64,000 bases of DNA from Trametopsis cervina (Eukaryota; Basidiomycota; Agaricomycetes; Polyporales; Irpicaceae): NCBI GenBank assembly GCA_022385755.1, contig MU278353.1, positions 420,777 through 484,776 of the forward strand. Direction: 5' to 3'. Under the pieces are notes generated by a model. That model saw only the letters and a list, made by a program, of their open reading frames with translations, ran no database searches and was not told where the DNA came from. Position numbers and translations under genes: made by a program. This document shows positions 1-12,950 of this stretch, piece after piece. Every line of letters starts with the position of its first letter. Position 1 is the stretch's first letter.

Positions 1-633
1 AATTCGGTAGGCAGCACAAGCGAAGGCTCAAGAGGGAACGATGCAGGGCGATAACCCGACGATGCAGACTGAGCATTCACACTCATACTCGGACGTGGGG
101 GCTATGAAATTTCGTGGTGGGGGGAGCACGCAGATACGGTTGTCTGCGGTGCGTTATTACTGAAAATATAGCGTTTGGAATGTTGGTTGTACGATGGACG
201 TTTATGAGAGAAAACCACATATGGCTGACTGAGCCGTTTCGCGCTCAGACGCGCAATGACGCCAACGTGACATAGGTGAACGCGGTAACGTGACATTGAC
301 ACTTGAAAGTGACCGAAACCCTGCACATTGGGATGTGGAAGATATGCACAGTAGACCGTTGCGATCTCAAAGAGGAGAGGATTGTGCTAATGATGTTCTT
401 GAATATCTCATGCATTTTTAGTGACTGTCAAGCAGACGGTCGTGTAAGCAAAAATGCGTTTACGCACGATATGTGTGACTGGTATTGGCCAGGATATGCT
501 GCCAGATCGCAGGTCACTCATGAGGTATTGATATCGATTAGTTCTATGCATTAAACGCTCCGTCGTGCCTCCACACTTACGATACAGGATAAATACAACC
601 AAAAGCTCCTCAGGAATCCCAGCAGTCGTTTCC
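1..633. other. Intergenic, no gene supported
   Basis: I see no gene here. Open frames on both strands are short and have no family signal or splice partners. The stretch lies downstream of the NIPA-type gene, whose stop codon is at 634-636 on the minus strand, so its proximal part is probably that gene's 3' UTR. Confidence 0.5.
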
Positions 634-2667
634 CTAAGGCTTCGGACTATTCCAGTCTCCAAATTCATCGTCCACATAACCGGTCCCTTCAATCTCCGGC
701 CGCGCCAAGGTAGCATCCGATGAAGTCGATTCTCGATGCTCCTCGTCGGCAGCGTGTCCCGCCATTATAGGTGCGTGCTCGCCCCCAACGTGCCCAACGG
801 CACCCCTGCGAACAGATGTCGGGAAGTCATTGGCAGACGATGGTCCGTCCTCATCGTCACTAGCTTCGCCCAGCTGCCACAGAACTGGGTCGTCGCCGTC
901 TGCTTCGTCGTCGTCACGCAAACCCTCTTCTTCGTCCGCCAACTTCCCCTTCGCGCGGGAGCGACGACGACGCGCCCGTGGTGGCAGTGAGACCTGCGAA
1001 CCGGCCCCGCTTTCGCTCTGGGACTTTGGTTCGGGTTTCTTGTTGGTCAGGAGGACCACGCCAGATACGAGGATCAGGATAGCACAGAATATGAGGAAGA
1101 GTGTCCACGACTGGTAGGCATCGACTTCATCATTAAAGATCTAGAGTCGAACGTAAGCACCATAATACACGTAGCCATTGAACTTATTCACCAATGAGTT
1201 GAGGAACCTGGAAGCAAAACACATCAGCGACTAGATATAGCCAACTTCAGTGAGGAAGTCTCACCCTACTGCAGTATAAACACCATAGAATACTGGGACT
1301 ACGAGGGTGGAGTCGTACACCTTCAACCCGCGGTTGAGACATATTATCTGGAACACTGCTGTGACCCCTAAAAATATGAATGTGAAAATGGACGATGCGT
1401 GGCCAAATTGGTTTCCGGTATTTTCGTGTGACAAGCTGCCAGATATCAGTTTGACGCTAGCCATGAGAACATTCCATTGAGTAAAAGCTGTGCAATGAAG
1501 ACGGAATTACTGACGCTGCCTTCGCGAACACTAGACAGCCTCCAGCCAGTCCGCCGCCACAGCACGCCCAACCAATGCCCAACGTCCAAGCTATTCTCTT
1601 GTCATCGTGGGAGCCGGTCCAAGATTCAAGAAATATGCGAACACGCAACATCAGAGAATTCCAAGTGTTCCTGATTTTGCCAAAAATACTGCGCGGAGGG
1701 GATATTGTCGCGTGCATATCAACGCTTCCGAAAGGTAGCGAGCTAAGGTCCGAGCGAGCATTGAGTACTGCTTCGAGCTGCGCCGTGAATTGGAACAGGA
1801 AGATGAGGGCAAAGGCCATAGCAAAGAAGTATGCGAGCCAGTTTCCACGAGTCCAAAGATATGTAAGGTGTTTCGCGTCCGTTTCCTGAGCGAGGCCGCT
1901 ATTAATGGAGCCGAAGGCGACTATACCTATCACGCCTATGATAACCACAATCGTTCCCTGCACAACATGGTTATGACGTATGCCAAAGTTAAAACGATAT
2001 ACTCACGTAAATGTCATTACTCGTAACGGGTGAGTTGACAAGAAATTTGGCAAACAAAAAGTTGAAGATAAGTGAGGTAGATCCCAAAGGCGCAACGTAT
2101 TCTAGAGAGCGATGTTAGGCAGATTCGGATGCGCGCTTGTCAAGACATACCCGCCCGCATGTACTCCAGAGCAAGAGTACTGCCTATTAGCTGAGATAGT
2201 CTAAGACGTGTAGTCAGCAACAACACGGCAGTGCATAGCGGTTTTTCATGGGCGAACGAACAACCCATGCAGGCCCCGAGCTCCGTTGAGGCTGTGGCGA
2301 GTGGGGAACGACGAGTGCCTCCGACGAACCAAGGACTCACATATACAGAATCATTCCCAGCAACCACAAGGGACGCAGCCAGTCCCGTTTGCGCTCCGCT
2401 TTAGGTATTGCACTCGTTCGTACCTGCCATTAATGTGAGCTAGAGAATAAACTGCGCGTCGAATTGCGCACAGACATGATCTAGTTTCGTAAGGTTCAAG
2501 CCCGCGGCATTCATAATAGAGGCAAGAGTGACTATAGCGAGGCCTATTATGAAGGCCACGACGGGGTTTGCGTGGTGTGCGGGCACATCGTCAAGAACAT
2601 TGCTCGGTAGTGATGTGGTGACCGGAGTGGACAGTGCAGCGGAAGTAGAGGCGACCAATGTAGACAT
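634..2667 (-). CDS. NIPA-type magnesium transporter
   Basis: Membrane protein of the NIPA/DUF803 family, whose animal members move Mg2+ across plasma and endosomal membranes; the substrate here is inferred. Eight exons (2476-2667, 2341-2423, 2151-2200, 2101-2007, 1957-1515, 1456-1265, 1207-1192, 1140-634) join in frame to 525 aa. Family signatures cross the joins: an N-terminal helix followed by NAAGLNLTKLDH, WLRPLWLLGMILYI, SQLIGSTLALEYMRAEYVAP, GSTSLIFNFLFAKFLVNSPV, and late helices around FQIICLNRGLKVYDSTLVVP. A long hydrophilic loop separates the two helix groups, and the last roughly 110 residues are an acidic, disordered cytoplasmic tail. The start is the ATG at 2667; the GTG just upstream was not used. 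One exon is only 16 nt (1192-1207). It is divergent to the DUF262 gene, with 424 bp between the starts. Confidence 0.9.
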
Positions 2668-3091
2668 TCCCCACGTTTTCACGACGAACGCGGCAATGTA
2701 CGGTCACTGGGTGGATGGAGATGGTGACCCCTTCGAATGAGACAAAGATTAATAGAGGTCGAGGTTCTGTTGAGGGTCAACTGAGGTCGCGCGTGCGCCT
2801 CCGAGCTGCTTCGCGCTGTGACGTTGAGCGTACAGAATGCTGACTAAGCACGAGATCGCAGCGAAGCGCCGTCTGTCTCTCGACTTGTCCACCACTTGTG
2901 TCTCTCCGTCGTAAGCACCTTCGACTGTGTTCGTTCGATTTCAGGCGTGCCGGACTAAGTGTCCTACTCGCTTGCTACCACCTTTCACACCACCTCGACT
3001 GGCAAGCCGCTTCGAAGACGACTTGTTCTGTGAGTTTCGCGTGGGCCTGTTCAAGATCTAGTGCGGCGACTGGCTTAAGCTCGACAGTGCG
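2668..3091. promoter_or_regulatory. Divergent promoter region
   Basis: A 424-bp gap between two divergently transcribed start codons (NIPA-type on minus, DUF262 on plus). It probably holds both promoters. I see no clear TATA box and no supported ORF. Confidence 0.45.
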
Positions 3092-4647
3092 ATGTTAGCC
3101 ACAAGCTCCCAGACGCAAGTGAAAGAGGAGAACGATGGAAGTGACTACGACGAACTCCACGACGACGACGCGGGGGACGAGTTCCATATACCGGACGTGT
3201 TGCCAGTACCAGTCCCCTATTCGCCTCCTATCGAAAGATTGCACAAGGATATACACCGCGGGCTAATTGACCTGGACCCGCCCTATCAAAGAGGTGCGCC
3301 TTTGTTTGCATCTATAACACGTGCGGACGTAACATCATTGCAGATGTGGTCTGGCCGGAAGCCAAGCAGATGAAACTCATAGAGTCTATCTATCGCAACT
3401 ATTACGTTCCACCGATAATATTTACAGTAATGAAAGAGGGCAATCTCAACATGCGGAGATGCGTGGACGGCAAGCAGCGTCTCACGTCGATTCAGAAGTT
3501 TATAGACGGACAGGTATGTGGCCTGTTATCTGTGGCGAGGTCTCTGACACCAAGCTGTTTTAGATTCCATGTAGGTTTGATCTATATTATCCTAAGGCAT
3601 TTACAGACTGGAGCAGACAAGGATCCGATAACAAAGAAGATGTACTGGTTTGTTGTGTCGACAGCACCAGCCACCAAGCATCGTCTGGAAGTGCCCCAGT
3701 ATTGGAAGAAACTTTTCCTCGATAAACAGCTGACTTGCGGTATGTATGCCGTGCGACGTCTTTTCAGCTACTCACATATGTGGACCATGCACAGTTGATT
3801 ACAAGGACCTTCCAGACAGCCTGGAACGAGATATCTTTCAGCGCGTGCAACTAGGTATGCCGCTAACAGTTGCAGGTATGTAGAAAATGCCTGTCCTGTT
3901 CTGTTCTGTTACGTTCTCACCATTCAACGACCCGAACAGAGAAACTGCAGGCCATCTCGTCACCTCGAGCGGATTATATCTCACGGCTCACGCAGATACG
4001 CTTGACCAGCTCTCGAGGTTTAGCAGGCCAGATCGCACTTGACACCAGTCGAGCTCGCGATTTCCAAGTGATCGCTCAGTTCGTGTATTGCTGTGACGAA
4101 CTCACCGGACAACCGTTTCCGACGCAACCCAAGCTAGAGCAATGGCTGTGTAGTACTGCTGAACCTACACCTCGGTTCAAAGACGACATCAAGGCGGTCA
4201 TGGAGCGGTTCCACCATCTTGCTGTCACTGATGGGCTTGACATCGGGTTCAAGCAGATTGCAAACCGCGTTGCACCGGTTGAGTTCGTATTCATTGGTAC
4301 GTTGAACTCCTATTCGATCTATATGGACTTGCTTAAAGCAGAACGCAGGAATTTTGCTATTCGTTATGAAAGAATGCGGCGATAAAAAATGCGCGCAGGA
4401 GGTCCTGCATCTGCGCCAGAGTATCCGCGAACAATTCGTTGATGTCCGCACAAACAACACTGTCGTGCGGGCATTGTGGAAAATGATAGCCCAGATTGCT
4501 GATAAATACGACACCGACTTCTTTGCCGATTCAGCCGATATCAAGAAAACCTCTACCAAGTCGAAGAGGCCCCGGCCACAAGGTGAAGAATCTGACGACG
4601 CAAAACATCCAGCGAAAAAAGCTTCGAAGGCCCAGAAGAGTCGTTGA
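3092..4647 (+). CDS. DUF262 (ParB/GmrSD-N-like) protein
   Basis: Seven exons (3092-3293, 3344-3513, 3564-3570, 3617-3739, 3795-3875, 3940-4296, 4349-4647) give 412 aa. After an acidic N-terminus comes the DUF262 core: DPPYQRDVVWPEAKQ, then IESIYRNYYVPPIIF, then CVDGKQRLTSIQKFIDGQ. The DGKQR(L) segment corresponds to the conserved DGQQR-type motif of DUF262/ParB-like nucleotide-binding proteins. In bacteria DUF262 forms the N-terminal half of GmrSD-type nucleases; the fungal role is unknown. No HNH-type nuclease motif is visible. The C-terminus is lysine-rich (repeated KK and KR pairs), consistent with a nuclear protein. The 7-nt third exon is my reading; skipping it and splicing 3513 to 3607 also stays in frame but gives a poorer family match. 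It converges with DCC1, leaving 49 bp between stops. Confidence 0.85.
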
Positions 4648-4696
4648 GGGGTTGAATATGCAGTTTGAGGATCTTGGAATAGCGTATAATTGTACA

Positions 4697-6110
4697 TCAA
4701 TATAGCTTGGCCCTTGCCGTGTACCATACTCCATCTACATCGGTTATAGCACGTGCGTGCTTCAATAATAGTCTATCGCGATCTTTGTTGTCAACAACAA
4801 TGTCAGCGAGAAAAGGAGTGATTTCTTCAGCCTTCCACCGTGACCGCGCCAGGAATAAATCGGTAAACCTGGCGGCTGGGTCTTCTGGGAGTTCCGATGC
4901 AGGGAAATACAGCAGCTCAGATGACGATAGATGGCTCAGCGATGGTGTACGTGCCAGGAAGTTGCCCTTAACGGTTCGTGTTTAGAGAAAGAAGTGCGAG
5001 TACGATGAAGAGGCTCACCGATAGCAGCTTGAGGTCGACCTTCGACTCAAATGTGTCGCCCACCGCCGTTTTCCACTTCTGTATAAAGAGAGCCTCCGGT
5101 ATGGCCTCGTGCTGTAAGTTGATTTCAGATACAACGTTGCAGCAACAGTGTAGCATAGCACTACCTTGTATGCTCGCAGTATCCCGATACCTACTTCTCT
5201 CACTATTGCATCCACATCCATCGTCCAGCGACTGCTTCTGACCTCCCCAAACCACTGCATTACCTGTCGGGCTACATCGCGATTTATCTCGTGGTCTTCT
5301 TCGAGGGCTGTCAACAGGTCATCTGTCGGAGCATTCTCGTGGGACAGGGAGAGCGAAACAAGGGCATTGAGAAGAAGCTCGAGAATCGCGGTCAGGTGTG
5401 AACTCGCGATAGGGCGTAACTGGCCTGAGAACCATATTTTAAGGAGAGCCAAACTAAAGCTTGAAACGCGCTGCCACGCACCGTTGAATGATAGCACCTT
5501 TCTCTCTTTGAGGCCTTTATCGAGTTCGAAGTCACTTGCTTGGAGAAGGGTTCTGGCATCATCGTACGTGAGCCGGGATTTCTTAGGCTGACATGCATAT
5601 GGCACGGAAGTGAGGGCACATCATCTCGATGAATGGCATTCTGGGACTTACAGGTCTACTGGTATCCTCGTCGCTGTGATCTTCCTCGTCCTCGTGTCCT
5701 TCGTCGTATTCTCTCCCGCGAAGAAGACTCTTTAGTTTCTGTAGTCTTGGAAGGCACGGCACAGGCTCCAAAATTTCATGCAGTTGATCCCGGATGACTA
5801 CGTCCTCCTTGGAGTGCGGAGAAGGGCTGACCACGAGAACCGAATTGGAGAGAACAACCGAGCGCAGCGAATATGTTTTGTCTGGCGTGCATAACACCGC
5901 ATTCTCGTCCCCCTGACCACGAATTGTGAGTCTAGTCAACATAGATCATTAGTGTCCTATGGGGTTCAACGCGCCATAACCATAGACTTACCTGGCATCC
6001 GCTGAAGACTCCACAAGGGCACTGAGTTCAGGAGGCAATTCAAGCAGCCTGAACGACCCTGCCTCTTTCAATGGCTCACTACAGAACTTCAAGTTTATGG
6101 TATCTTGCAT
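4697..6110 (-). CDS. Sister chromatid cohesion protein DCC1
   Basis: Subunit of the alternative clamp loader Ctf18-RFC (with Ctf18 and Ctf8), which acts on PCNA in replication-coupled cohesion. Exons 5992-6110, 5652-5931, 5165-5587, 5019-5111 and 4697-4966 join to 394 aa. The N-terminus (MQDTINLKF, FRLLELPPEL) leads into the DCC1 core (DKTYSLRSVVLSNSVLVV), then a winged-helix-rich middle and a C-terminal segment (ARFTDLFLARSRWKAEEITP, then the conserved LLKHARA) typical of the family. Length matches fungal DCC1. An acidic insert near residues 110-130 (EDEEDHSDED) looks like a local disordered loop. The ATG at 6110 was chosen because it starts the family-like N-terminus. It lies head-to-head with the P5B ATPase, starts 211 bp apart. 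Confidence 0.92.
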
Positions 6111-6321
6111 CAGTAGGAGAAGGTTGAAACCAATGGATGCGCGTACACAGTGGCTACACACGCTACATGAGGGGACGCGTCGTCACACAGTCGCGTGACC
6201 TTCCTCGTGACCTGTGACAAGCGCGTTCACCGACCTTAGCGCTTACATCAATTTCTTCCCATAATATCTGAGTGTGGCGCTCCTCGGTCCCGCCATCACT
6301 TCTCATCTCTTCTCTTAGTCA

Positions 6322-9300
6322 ATGTCGTCCTCGTCGCGGGGGCACGACTATACAGAGGGTGCATCGGCTATTGACATACAGTATGCGCTCGACAACCGAC
6401 AACGCTCTCGTCGGGATTCGCAGTACGACGATGGAGAAGGCTATATGTTCGACGGACCCGGTCACTCTGTCAATCCGAGTAGCGTCTCCCGTATGTCCCT
6501 CTCCGAGCATGGGAGGAGAAGTAGCGAAGGATGGAAAAGTAGGCGTGCTAGTGAGGATGCTGGAAGGCCGACCTCTCGTACAGGGAGACGCATGAGTCGG
6601 GACAGCCGGCAGAGTAGCAGAGTGTCCCTTGCTGCCACGGAAGACGGTGAACAAGACCAAACGGAGGAAGAAGAGGATACTGAATCTCGTGGGCCTTATA
6701 GGCGCTCTAGGAGAAGATCACCCACACCACCCCCGAAGTCTACCATGTTGGGCAACCTAGCGCAGATGTTTGGAAGGGCTGCACCGACTTCAGAGTCGCC
6801 TACGCGCAGCAGGCGCCCATCACTTTCCAGTCGGTCCTCACGGAGTCGGATCCTTCATAGGTCGTCCAGCAGAAGGTCCGACGCAGGCTCCGAACATGCG
6901 CTAGACAGCGACGACGAGGACGAACGGTGGGGCTACGCCTCTGAGGACGACGAGTCCGATGCTGCGTCGGCAGCGGACGATCGTGCAGACGACAGGGACT
7001 CCATGGACTTCCGCTCAATTGACGAAGGCTCTTACCCCGCTTCCCCTGGGCTTGCGCTGCATATTATGTCGGGGGACCCGATTTTCGGCGAGGAGTCGCG
7101 AATTGACATGGGCGAACTGGATTTGTTAGAACCGCCGCCACCTGGACCACCTAGCCGGCAGACTCTCTTTATCGAAGACGAGGATGCCCACGTACGCTTT
7201 GTCGGATATGAAATCATTACCTTTAAGCAGTGGCTGTGGCGGTTAGGTTGCATACTCTCCTTCGGCATTCTGGCGCTTATGGGCCATTGGTTTCCTCGGC
7301 TATGGCTCCGCTGGGTCACTCGAGAGAAAGCGTTCAAGGACCTTAAGCATGGCTTCATTGTTATAGATGTTAGTGAATACATTTATGTGTCCTTTACTTT
7401 TTGTGACAATGAACAAGTCTGCTTACAGGGACATTGCACTGTTTCCTATGCACAAACTCGAGTATCCGTATCCCATTACCACGGTGTTCCCTGCACAGGT
7501 GGAACCTCTCTCTCGCATATCATCTCATACAGGTACGAATGGAGAGACCGATCCAAACTTTCTGCAAACCTTGTCGGTGGTCGATTATCGTTATGCAAGG
7601 TTTGCATTGGATCCCCGAACTGGCTTGTTCAGTATGGTCAGGTCAGTGGTGTGGTCAAGAAGGCGGTAATGTAACTTACCGTTTTTATCAGAGACTGGAG
7701 AGACGAGTCATGGGTTGGATTACAGTCGGTAAAGGGCGGCTTGACGAAAGAAGTCCATCGACAACGTCTCGCCTTGTTTGGCGCAAACGCGATTGACATT
7801 GAGGGGAAGTCCACTGCCTCCTTACTCATCGATGAGGTTCGACAGCTTATTTTATCACTGGTACATCGGCCTTACCCTTCCATAGGTCATACACCCGTTT
7901 TACGTTTTCCAAATTGCTAGTATCGTGCTGTGGTCCCTCGACGATTATTATTACTATGCGTTTTGCATAGCTCTAATATCAGCCATCAGTATTATCACCA
8001 CTCTGATCGAGACCAAAGCTGTGAGTGAATTTCCATTGACCTGAGCTACGCTAAAATGCTTCTTCTCGCAGACAATAGCTCGGATGCGTGAGATGTCAAG
8101 ATTCTCTTGTGCCGTGAACGTGTACAGAGATGGTTCTTGTGAGTGTCATATAATGGTACTCTAATTCCATTATTCTCATACTATCAAGGGCAAGAATGCG
8201 ACTCCACGGATCTGGTGCCCGGCGACGTTGTCAACCTTATCAACCCGCCCTTGACGGTATTCCCAGCGGATCTGTTTCTCCTGTCGGGCGACGCTATAGT
8301 CAACGAGAGCATGCTTACCGGAGAAAGTGTACCTGTGAGCAAAAATCCAATCAAGGACGTCGACCTGCAACGTTGGAAGGACAGTAAAGACGTTTCGGGA
8401 GAGATGTCGAAGAGTTTCCTGTATGCTGGTACTCGCATCGTTCGTATTCGCGGCAGCGCAGCCACAGATGGAGCTCAAGGATACCCAGCCCTGGGCCTGG
8501 TAGTTCGTGCAGGTCAGTCCTTGTATCTTCAGTACATATTGTAGTCTGATTACCCACAGGTTTCAACACGACAAAGGGTGCTCTCGTTCGTTCCATGCTC
8601 TTCCCTAAACCGATCGGATTCAAATTCTATCGGGACTCCATTCGATTTATTCTGGTACTTGCTGGTCTGGCTGGCCTTGGCTTCTTAGCGAGTGCTGTGC
8701 AGTTTGTTCGCCTCGGGGTATGTTCATTAGTTCAACGCCGCAGACGTGTTGCTCAAACTTTCTCAGATCAAATGGCACACCATCATGCTTAGAGCTCTCG
8801 ATTTGATCACCGTGGTGGTTCCTCCCGCGTTGCCAGCTACGTTGTCCATTGGCACTAGCTTTGCGATTGGCCGATTACGCAAGCTTGGGATTTTCTGTAT
8901 CTCTCCGAGTCGTGTCAACGTTGGTGGCAGAGTCAACGTTTGCTGCTTTGACAAGACAGGTACGCTCACGGAAGACGGACTCGATATTCTCGGTGTTCGA
9001 GCGCTCGAGAGGAATGTCCACAGGTTCGGCGAACTCCTAGAAGATGTCCGCGATATGCCTTCAACCAACGATAAAGCGAACTTTCCTTACGCTTTGGCAA
9101 CCTGTCACTCGCTGAAGATGGTGGACGGCGTCATCATTGGTGACCCTCTCGATGTCAAGATGTTCGAGTTCACCAAGTGGACTCTTGAAGAGGGGCAGAT
9201 AGCTTCATCGGGTGTTGTGAAGAACCGCGCGATGGGTGATAGGCCAGCTTCACTCGTGCAAGTCGTCGTGCGACCCCCAGGTTCCGCCTCCTTCCGCGTG

Positions 9301-11560
9301 GAAGATGCTCTGAAAGGCTCAGCCCGGGTAAGTATCACATCTACTTTCTGCTACATCCTGATCCAATTCTGAAACTGTGTGCAGCATGCACATTTCCTAG
9401 AACTGGGTGTCATCCGTACCTTCGAGTTTGTATCCGCCTTAAGACGCATGAGCGTCATCGTCAAGAGGTTGAAGAGCACCAGCATGGAAATATACGTCAA
9501 AGGAGCTCCTGAAGTCATGGGTGACATATGCGACAAATCGTCTTGTCAGTGCCGTTTATTTCCCTCTCGTACAACGGCTCACCCTCTGCCGTTTAGTTCC
9601 GGATGATTACGATGACCTCCTCGCCTACTATACGAAGCGCGGCTACCGTGTGATCGCGATGGCTGGCAAGACTGTCGAAGGTCTGACTTGGTTGAGGGCC
9701 CAGAAAATGAAAAGGTATGTGTGCATTATGTTCCGGACTATACTTTCCTAATCCTTGTGTTAAAGGGAACAAGCAGAATCTGGTCTGAAGTTCCTTGGTC
9801 TTATCATCTTCGAGAACAAGCTGAAGCCAGGAACCGCCCCTGCGATCCAAGCTCTGCGCGCGGCGCACCTAGTGTGCAGAATGATCACTGGTGACAACCC
9901 GTTAACTGCTGTCAGCGTAGCCCGGGAATGCGGACTGGTCAACCCAGCCTCCCATATATTTTCGCCAGTTTTCATCAGAGGTATCGTCGCTTATATCTTA
10001 TGTCAGTTCATGGCTGATGAGATCTTAGGTGGCCCTGAGATTCCGGCGTCCAGACTTGAATGGTCTTCTATGGACGAGCAAGAATGGAAGCTGGATGACT
10101 ACAGCCTTAGACCACTCTCTCCTCCCGCCCATCGTACCGTTGATTCTGACAATCTGGAATATCACGACTATGTACTAGCCATCTCGGGGGATGTGTTCCG
10201 CTGGATGATCAACCACGCACCTCTGGAGACTCTTCAGCGAGTAAGTGCACCACACACTCCAAATACGAGTAGCCCTGATCTTTATATCTCATTTTCTCAA
10301 GATGCTCGTGAAAACTCAAATATTCGCGCGGATGTCCCCTGACGAGAAGAACGAGGTGGTCGAACGGTTGCAAGGGCTAGGATACACTGTCCTAATGTGT
10401 GGCGACGGAGCCAACGACTGTGCGGCCCTGAAAGCTGCGGACGTTGGGTTATCCCTCTCGGAAGCGGAGGCTTCCGTTGCTGCCCCGTTTACAAGCCGAA
10501 CGCCAGACATCAGCTGCGTGCTGGAAGTCATCAAAGAGGGAAGAGCCGCACTTGTTACCAGCTTCAGCTGCTTCAAATATATGTGAGCGCAGCCTTTCGT
10601 GATATTCGCATTTCTTGTCTAACCGTGTAAACAGGGCCTTGTATTCACTAATTCAATTTACGACAATCACGCTGTTGTATTCGTTTGCTTCGTCATTGGG
10701 AGACTTCCAGGTGAGTTACGTTCGAGAATTTAAACTATATCAGCTCATGTTATTTTCTAGTTCTTATATATCGACCTCTTTATCATTATTCCTATCGCTG
10801 TTACTAGTAAGCCTCGTACTCCTTCATGCGTGATCAAGGCCTAACTCCTCGTAGTGGGCCGCACTCTTCCGTTCCCTAGAATATATCCAAAGGGGCCAAC
10901 CGCCAGTCTCGTGTCCAAGAAGGTCTTGTCCAGCATCATTGGTCAGGTGTTGATAACGGGCACGGTGCAGGTGTGGGCCTACTATTGGGTCCGAGCACAA
11001 ACTTGGTGAGTCGGGACATTCTGCATCGGCGAAATTCTTTATAAACTTCGCCGCAGGTACTCTCCGCCGGAGACTAATGATCCCGAGAACGACGATGGCA
11101 AGCTTGCAGCACGCAACTTTGAGAACTCTGCCTTGTTTTTGGTGTCTTGCTTCCAATACATCTTGGTAGCGGCTGTCTTCAGCATTGGCCCTCCTTATCG
11201 ACTACCCATGTGGACGAATGGTACGTGCTAACATGGTCATACGTGGCAGAGAAGCTAACCTAAGTCAACCTCGCAGTTTGGTTGATGATATCCATCGGAG
11301 CTCTTACGCTGTTCAATATCCTTGTGTTGCTCGCACCCCCGCCATTCCTTGTATCAATCCTCGAACTCGAAAACCTGCCTTTCGCCGGACGGTCTACGCT
11401 CTTGGTGGCTGTTGTGATCAACATCATACTATCCATGAGCTTTGAGCGATGGGGAGCCGCCGTAGTTGCACAGACCGTCGGGTATTTCATGGATTTGCGT
11501 GGCAAACACCGGGTGAAGGATGGGAAAACGTATAAGATTGTTGAGGGAGGGATGCATTAG
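6322..11560 (+). CDS. P5B-type ATPase (YPK9/ATP13A2-like)
   Basis: Large P-type ATPase of the P5B class. Yeast Ypk9 and human ATP13A2 are vacuolar or lysosomal polyamine/metal-resistance pumps, so this one likely acts in the vacuolar membrane (inferred). Visible in order: a long Ser/Arg/Asp-rich N-terminal tail (about 280 aa, disordered), the P5-type N-terminal domain ([16 protein letters not shown] and a membrane stretch), the actuator motif [10 protein letters not shown] near 8312, the P5B-specific transmembrane-4 signature PPALP near 8824, the phosphorylation site [12 protein letters not shown] near 8943, the hinge motif GDGANDC near 10402, and six C-terminal helices ending near 11480. There are many introns of about 50 nt; I did not fix every boundary, and the protein is roughly 1450-1500 aa. 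PPALP separates it from P5A (SPF1). All catalytic motifs are intact. Confidence 0.93.
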
Positions 11561-11769
11561 TGTCTGCCCGCTTATTTCTCACATTTCCAGTAGAAATCTG
11601 TATAGACCGTGTAATCTTTATCCTCCCAAATCATGTTGCTGCTCAAATGCACGTACAAGAAGTTGAGGCTGGGTATACTTCGATTGAAATGAGATAGCCC
11701 GACTGTCACAGTGTAATATACTGAGGATCCGTTCGATAACTTAACGAAGTAGAGGAGCAACTAGAAGAC

Positions 11770-12741
11770 TTAACCGAGGTAGTACCAAATCAAGAAGAAG
11801 CACAAGAATGTGAAGATGGCTCCCACTACGAAGATATACATATCTTGAGTGCTATACGCGGAAATGTTAGCACCATATATCCAGAACGTCAGAGTCACAA
11901 ACTCACCTGCGTCGTTCAATCCACCCTATCACATCCCTGCTCAGTCCCAATGTGTTCGCAGCATCCAAAAGTCGCTTCTGTGTCCCTTTCATCACGTTTC
12001 TTTGCTCGACCAGATCTTCATAGATAGCGCGCCCCTGCGACAAGAAGTCATCAAGACGAGACTCGGTATTCTCGATGAATGAATGTTCCCGCAGTGCGTA
12101 GTCTTCGCGGAGGTTTGAGGATGGCGCTGGTGCGTTGAACGGTGATTCTGAGACCTCAGAAGTAGGTTGACCCTGGTTTCCTAGGTACCTTCTTCGCGAG
12201 TCTCCCGGAGCAGAGGTGAGAGGCGTTGCGGATGACGACGCGAATAGTTCTGATCTAGAAGCAGTTTCGCGCTATTGACATCGTATGTTAAAGACTCGAA
12301 CTGCATGGCTTGCGTACACACGCACCTCTCCCTTTATTTTCTCGAACTGACTGCGCAGGTCAGCATAATCAGCTCTGAATTTCTGGACGCGCCTGGACAA
12401 CCCGCCGTCGTCAACAAAAAAAAGATTCCAAAATGCCACATGCGAGCTCACATAACAGCCTTCTCCTGCTTCGCCTTGATCATTTCCCTCTTCGCCATGG
12501 AATCGTAGTCGTCTACCGTGCGGCCCATAGCGGCGAGAGATGCAGTTATCTGCCCTACCACACATCAGAGCACGTCGAAACACATCAATACCGGTCGCTC
12601 GTATGCTGAAAGTTCACTGATTCACAAAGGGCAATGATGCAGACCTAGCAGCGCAGCAGACGTGTCCCCATTTCGCAGGCGTTCGAGGTCAGCTTGTATT
12701 GAACTTGTTTGACGGACGCCCAGTGTGTATAGTGAGTTCAT
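11770..12741 (-). CDS. ER-Golgi Qb-SNARE BOS1 (membrin)
   Basis: SNARE for ER-to-Golgi vesicle fusion, working with Sed5, Bet1 and Sec22. The N-terminus MNSLYTLGVRQTSSIQADLE and the segment DDYDSMAKREMIKAKQEKA are strongly diagnostic, followed by RVQKFRADYADLRSQFEKIK. A linker with Ser/Pro residues leads to the SNARE helix (REHSFIENTESRLDDFLSQG, then LLDAANTLGLSRDVIGWIER) and a C-terminal anchor (MYIFVVGAIFTFLCFFLIWY) that ends a few residues before the stop, as expected for a tail-anchored SNARE. Several short introns are present. The start ATG at 12741 begins the conserved N-terminus. Its 3' end converges on the P5B ATPase with about 210 bp between stops. Confidence 0.93.
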
Positions 12742-12950
12742 GTTTGGAGTTGAGAGCGGGTGGTGCTCGACATGCACCAGCAAAGGAGGTTGATGTTGAG
12801 AATTGAACGCGAGAGTAGCGTAGTACGTGTTACCGCGGCTGTGGCGGGGAGCAACCGTAAGAGGAAACGTGCCGGAATGGGATCATGCATATCTCATCTT
12901 CACTTTCACCTCCTGCACTCAAAGATTTTCGCTCGAGCAGTTTACGTTCA

